A stretch of DNA of 6,769 nucleotides, from contig JAFUWW010000017.1 of NCBI GenBank assembly GCA_017471085.1, positions 1-6,769 of the forward strand, in the 5' to 3' direction. The notes below the pieces were generated by a model that saw only the letters and a program-made list of their open reading frames with translations, ran no database searches and was not told where the DNA came from. Every line of letters starts with the position of its first letter. The stretch's first letter is position 1. This document shows positions 5,540 through 6,769 of this stretch, piece by piece. A program made the translations under genes and the position numbers. The stretch is from Bacteroidales bacterium. GTDB lineage: Bacteria; Bacteroidota; Bacteroidia; Bacteroidales; UBA932.

Positions 5540-6769
5540 TTACTTTTCCTCCTCTTCGTGCTGCTCCTCGGGTTTTTGGCTGCCTTTCAGATAGGACGGC
5601 AGTTCCATGCCTGCCATCTTGAACAGTTCGTCCAGCGGGGGAACGGATTTCATCATGCCGGAGATGAAATTGGACGTGGCGGTTTTTCCGTCGGCCCCGT
5701 TGCCGGTATCCCACACGGTCACCTTGTCGATATTGATGCCCTTCACGGCCTCTACCTGGGTCTTCACCAGATCCGGGAGTTTGTCGGCGATCATCATCAG
5801 CACGGCCTTCTGGGCGTCGCCCTCGGCGGCACCGACCAGGTTCTTGAAACCGTCGGCCTGTTTGGTGAGGATTTCCAGCATACCGCGGGCCTGGGCGTCC
5901 ATCTTGGCGAAGATGGCGTCGGCCTCACCCTTGGCTTTGCGGCGGATCTGTTCGGCTTCCGCTTCGGCTTCGATGATGGCGCGTTCCTTGTCGATCTGGG
6001 CGGGGACCACCACGTTGGCCTTCTGGGTAGCCTGCTCCCTTTCGGCACGGGCAAGTTCGGCGTCTCGCTCGCTCTTGTAGGCCTCTTCCAGCGCCTTTGC
6101 GGCCTGCACCTTTTCGGCGGCTACCGCCACGCGTGCGGCCTCAGCCTCCTTTTCGCGGCGGAGGGCGTCGGAGTTGGCGATGGCAATCTTGGAGCTGTTT
6201 TCACCTTCCACGGCCAGGGCGTTGGCTTCGGCCGTCTTGATACGGGTGTCACGGGTGGTTTCCGCAATCCGGATGTCCTTGTCCCTGTCGGCCTCGGCCT
6301 TGCCGATTTCACCGAAACGGTTCTGCTCGGCCACGCTCTTCTTGGCATCGTTGATGGCCTTTGCGGCGGCTTCCTTACCCAGAGCCTCGATGTAGCCGGA
6401 TTCGTCGCGGATATCGGTGACGTTCACGTTGATGAGCTTGAGGCCGATCTTGCGGAGTTCGGCTTCCACGTTGGTGGAAACGTTGGCGAGGAACTTGTCG
6501 CGGTCGGCGTTGATTTCCTCGATGTCCATGGTGGCGATCACCAGACGGAGCTGGCCGAAGAGGATATCGGTGGCGATGTTCTGGATGCTGTCCACGGAAA
6601 GCCCCAGCAGGCGCTCGGCGGCGTTGGTCATGTTCTCCGGTTCGGTGGAGATACCCACGGTGAAGCGGCAGGGAACGTCAACGCGGATGTTCTGCTTGGA
6701 CAGGGCGTTCGTGAGGTTGCATTCGATGGAGATGGGCTTGAGGTCCAGGAAGGCATAGTCCTGGAAGAC
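5540..6769 (-). CDS. Flotillin-like SPFH/band-7 family membrane scaffold protein (5' end outside window)
   Basis: The reading frame is open to the window edge, leaving 409 visible C-terminal residues of a protein that in flotillins is usually near 500. The N-terminal membrane segment is cut off. A GTG at 6658 is an internal Val codon, since the frame upstream of it continues with conserved-looking SPFH sequence. Visible residues 1-130 or so are the SPFH domain, with NLTNALSKQNIRVDVP, ERLLGLS and the end NVTDIRDESGYIEALG. Residues about 132-290 form a long Glu/Ala/Lys/Arg-rich helical coiled coil with AEAEAEQIRRKAKGEADAI. The flotillin-type C-terminal motif INIDKVTVWDTGNG lies at about 345-358, then a short tail ending EEQHEEEEK. 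Flotillins oligomerise on the inner membrane and organise protein-rich microdomains. In B. subtilis the partner of YuaG is the NfeD-type protein YuaF, encoded just upstream; that region is not visible here. The gene leads a minus-strand operon with the small regulator. Confidence 0.93.
   Translation of the reverse strand, partial: VFQDYAFLDLKPISIECNLTNALSKQNIRVDVPCRFTVGISTEPENMTNAAERLLGLSVDSIQNIATDILFGQLRLVIATMDIEEINADRDKFLANVSTNVEAELRKIGLKLINVNVTDIRDESGYIEALGKEAAAKAINDAKKSVAEQNRFGEIGKAEADRDKDIRIAETTRDTRIKTAEANALAVEGENSSKIAIANSDALRREKEAEAARVAVAAEKVQAAKALEEAYKSERDAELARAEREQATQKANVVVPAQIDKERAIIEAEAEAEQIRRKAKGEADAIFAKMDAQARGMLEILTKQADGFKNLVGAAEGDAQKAVLMMIADKLPDLVKTQVEAVKGINIDKVTVWDTGNGADGKTATSNFISGMMKSVPPLDELFKMAGMELPSYLKGSQKPEEQHEEEEK

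Noticed and set aside
6656..6658. GTG at 6658 as the start of the flotillin-like protein.
   Set aside because: The frame continues open to the window edge with sequence typical of an SPFH domain, so this is an internal valine and the gene is truncated by the window.

Overview
The window looks like chromosomal DNA of a member of the Bacteroidota, probably the order Bacteroidales. Four things support this. Three start regions carry the Bacteroidota-type -7 box TAnnTTTG, one of them with a TTTG -33 box at exactly 19 nt. Shine-Dalgarno sequences are absent. The tRNA genes do not encode CCA. The gene content (long lipoprotein M16 peptidase, single-domain mannose-1-phosphate guanylyltransferase, YozG-like Cro/C1 regulator) also fits. 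The coding regions are GC-rich; the left 300 bases and the intergenic gaps are AT-richer. Genus cannot be fixed from the window.

Layout. Positions 1-304 hold no convincing gene. They contain two and a half units of a degenerate 52-bp direct repeat (1-132), a 59-bp near-perfect inverted repeat (181-239), an 8-bp tandem repeat (238-253) and a small palindrome (260-276). Next comes the minus-strand terminator of a tRNA unit with two lysine isoacceptors, tRNA-Lys(TTT) followed by tRNA-Lys(CTT), read leftwards from a very good promoter at 516-546. Directly upstream, also on the minus strand, is the guanylyltransferase gene (552-1604), which makes GDP-mannose. A divergent spacer (1605-1756) separates it from two plus-strand genes. 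The first encodes a small glycine-rich protein with a perfect EF-hand/dockerin-like calcium loop (1757-2230). The second encodes a 963-residue lipoprotein M16 zinc metallopeptidase (2324-5215). A strong terminator (2250-2291) separates them, and its U-tract almost touches the -7 box of the peptidase gene.

The right end is a convergent minus-strand operon: a flotillin/SPFH-family protein (5540 to the window edge, N-terminus missing) followed 6 nt later by a small Cro/C1-type regulator (5306-5533). A hairpin with a minus-strand U-tract (5240-5279) ends it.

Functional picture. Most genes are housekeeping or envelope-related: lysine tRNAs, GDP-mannose supply for surface glycans, periplasmic or outer-membrane peptide degradation, and a membrane-scaffold protein. 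I see no phage, transposase, CRISPR or toxin-antitoxin module. The parts least explained by known families are the repeat-bearing region beyond the 3' end of the tRNA genes, the small EF-hand protein, and the tight pairing of a flotillin with a YozG-like regulator.
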